In this document: positions 62,790 through 64,000 of the stretch, one piece after another | Layout of the letters: every line of letters begins with the position of its first letter | Position numbering within the stretch: position 1 is the stretch's first letter | NCBI GenBank assembly: GCA_013397075.1 | Contig: VWZS01005959.1 | Location: 309,467 to 373,466, forward strand | DNA: 64,000 nucleotides | From: Rhabdornis inornatus | Taxonomy: Eukaryota > Chordata > Aves > Passeriformes > Rhabdornithidae | Direction: 5' to 3' | Notes under the pieces: model-generated | Told to the model about the DNA's origin: nothing | What the model saw: only the letters and a program-made list of their open reading frames with translations | Databases searched by the model: none | Program-made: the position numbers and the translations under genes

Positions 62790-63110
62790 ACGGTGCGAAG
62801 AGTTAACATGCAGCGTGCGGTGGGGGTGGCTGCAAATGTGATTCACTAGAGAACCAGATAAGCGATGCTATCACCATTTTGGTATTTTTCCTACTTTATA
62901 CTAATTCTAGAGTTTAATTGCACAGGAAATAATGCAGGTGGTTTAATCTATTGTTTTAAACTGTCCTCGCGGGTTTATTTTTGTCGAGTTTGTTTTCATT
63001 CATTAGCCATGTTAGCTAAACGCGGTATCGTGAAATCTTGCACAGACGGATAAGCTCTATATATTGACAGGTATCTCATAGTTACTGTTTTCACGGTGAA
63101 TCTTAAACAG
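62790..63110. promoter_or_regulatory. CpG-retaining intronic block
   Basis: Roughly 13 CpGs occur in about 310 bp (for example CACGGTGCGAAG, CAGCGTGCGGTG, CCTCGCGGG, AAACGCGGTATCGTG, GACGGATAAG), far above the surrounding intron. There is no convincing coding frame or core promoter. Retained CpGs point to conservation or germline hypomethylation. Confidence 0.4.
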
Positions 63111-64000
63111 TAAAGGGGTTTTTTTCTTAATAAGTTGCATTCTCCACTGGCCCATCATTCACCTTGATTGCTATTTCCGTGCTGCTGCTGTACCTAGTGC
63201 AACTCTAATGACAGCACTGAAGTTATTTTGTGTCTGTGCTATTGCTCTGTGATGATGATCCAGCCACTGGCATCTTGCAGTCTGTCTGTGCTGACCCTAC
63301 CCAGGAGCATATGGGCAGATCTCATATTCATAATGAGATCTGAAAAATGAGAGTTAACATCTGCTGAGACTCACCATTGCTGTGGTATAATACACATTGA
63401 TGGTTACTCTTAGTGTAGCTAGTCCTGTGGGGTGCATCTGCCTTTTTCATGGCAATTACTGTGGCTTGAGAGTCTTTTACACATTTGTCTTCTGAGTTTA
63501 GGGTATTGTTTATTTTTCTTTAACTTGTACCCAATTTCAACACTGCATGTACTCAACATGGGGCAGGATTGCCATCTCCTAGCCACTATTTCACCCCTCC
63601 TTTCTCAGTGCATAAGCTTCCTTGTCAGTAGGTCTAATTACACAGTGAACCAAACAACAAACATTAGAAAACCTGTAAACACATATGTTGTGTCACTGCA
63701 GATTAACTCTTACCAATCAAAAAAGCAGCATACGCTTTGTTGTCACATGTGAAAGGAAAGTCACATGTATTAATTAGTTAGCATTTTACACAGCTTTGAA
63801 GATATAAAGGACAGGTTTGTAAGAGGGAAACATTTGAATTTCATAGAAAAGGAAAAAGGTTGAGCTGAAAAAATGCAGGCACAAAAAGAGAGTTAAAATA
63901 GTTGATTTAGTCTCTTGTAACAGAATGAAATTTTTGCTTCTCATATTGAATCTCATCCTGAGATAAATTTGTATTCAGTCTTCTTCTTGTAAGACTTCAT

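Larger units (their letters stand above)
1..64000 (+). other. EHBP1: EHBP1 gene body (internal portion, 10 coding exons)
   Basis: The whole window lies inside one + strand gene. Ten exons with GT-AG borders join in phase (0-2, 2-0, 0-0, 0-0, 0-1, 1-1, 1-0, 0-1, 1-0, 0-1) into one stop-free frame of about 681 codons. I recognise the product as EHBP1 from its CH domain and from the C-terminal segment ending in LRYLMDT. Known of the family: EHBP1 has an N-terminal C2-like domain, NPF motifs that bind EHD proteins, a central CH domain and a C-terminal bMERB domain that binds Rab8, Rab10 and relatives. It couples clathrin endocytosis and tubular recycling endosomes to actin. Seen here: only the CH domain through the start of bMERB. 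The first coding exons, the promoter, the last exons and the 3' UTR are outside the window. The paralogue EHBP1L1 is less likely, because the disordered-region and linker sequences match EHBP1 as I remember it. Confidence 0.95.
57166..64000 (+). other. EHBP1: EHBP1 intron (starts here, runs past window end)
   Basis: Phase-1 intron, donor GTACGG. I searched for the next bMERB exon (expected to encode an Asn-Thr-Glu-rich acidic start and a MMQEWF-type motif) and did not find it, so the acceptor is beyond 64000. Contents include an interrupted poly-A tract (57451-57498), a 94-bp tandem triplication (60429-60718) and candidate conserved blocks near 62080-62580 and 62790-63110. The remaining sequence is plain AT-rich intron. 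Confidence 0.85.

Noticed and set aside
1..64000. CRISPR arrays, operons, phage or plasmid features
   Set aside because: Intron-exon structure, CR1 and vertebrate protein identity show a sauropsid nuclear genome. No direct-repeat-spacer pattern or prokaryotic gene packing exists.

Overview
The window is nuclear DNA from a sauropsid, most likely a bird. Three things support this: a long AT-rich intron-exon landscape, a truncated CR1 LINE (46730-47655) as the only clear LINE, and no recognisable mammalian SINE or L1. Turtles and crocodilians also carry CR1, so 'bird' is an inference. There is no operon-like gene packing, CRISPR array, rRNA, or tRNA that I could recognise.

One gene accounts for all the coding sequence I can support: the middle and C-terminal part of EHBP1 (EH domain-binding protein 1), on the + strand. 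Ten coding exons were placed by splice sites, phase continuity and recognition of the protein: 13291-13469, 14095-14143, 20171-21082, 23027-23170, 40584-40731, 48258-48374, 51202-51326, 53986-54124, 54275-54381 and 57042-57165. Spliced together they read as one open frame of about 681 codons. In order this gives the end of a Pro-rich linker, the complete calponin-homology (CH) domain, a long Ser/Thr/Asp-rich disordered segment, two similar short helical 'ERAR' modules on consecutive exons, an acidic stretch, a charged linker, and the start of the Rab-binding bMERB coiled coil. The N-terminal C2 and NPF-motif exons lie upstream of the window and the rest of the bMERB domain lies downstream.

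Layout: 1-13290 is upstream intron holding a probable solo endogenous-retrovirus LTR (4445-4973) and a T-rich tract. 13291-23170 holds the CH and disordered-region exons. 23171-40583 is a 17.4 kb intron with several stretches that look like conserved noncoding DNA. 40584-57165 holds the remaining six exons, with the CR1 copy in the intron before the acidic exon. 57166-64000 is the start of another intron, with a near-perfect 94-bp tandem triplication (60429-60718) and a CpG-retaining block (62790-63110).

The EHBP1 product links endocytic and recycling membranes to actin and to Rab8-family GTPases. In human, OTX1 lies next to EHBP1, so the candidate noncoding elements may serve OTX1 rather than EHBP1; that is inference. 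I found no evidence of a previously undescribed system. The best leads are the tandem triplication, the two NAGNAG acceptors, the exon-duplication signature of the ERAR modules, and the CpG-retaining intronic blocks.
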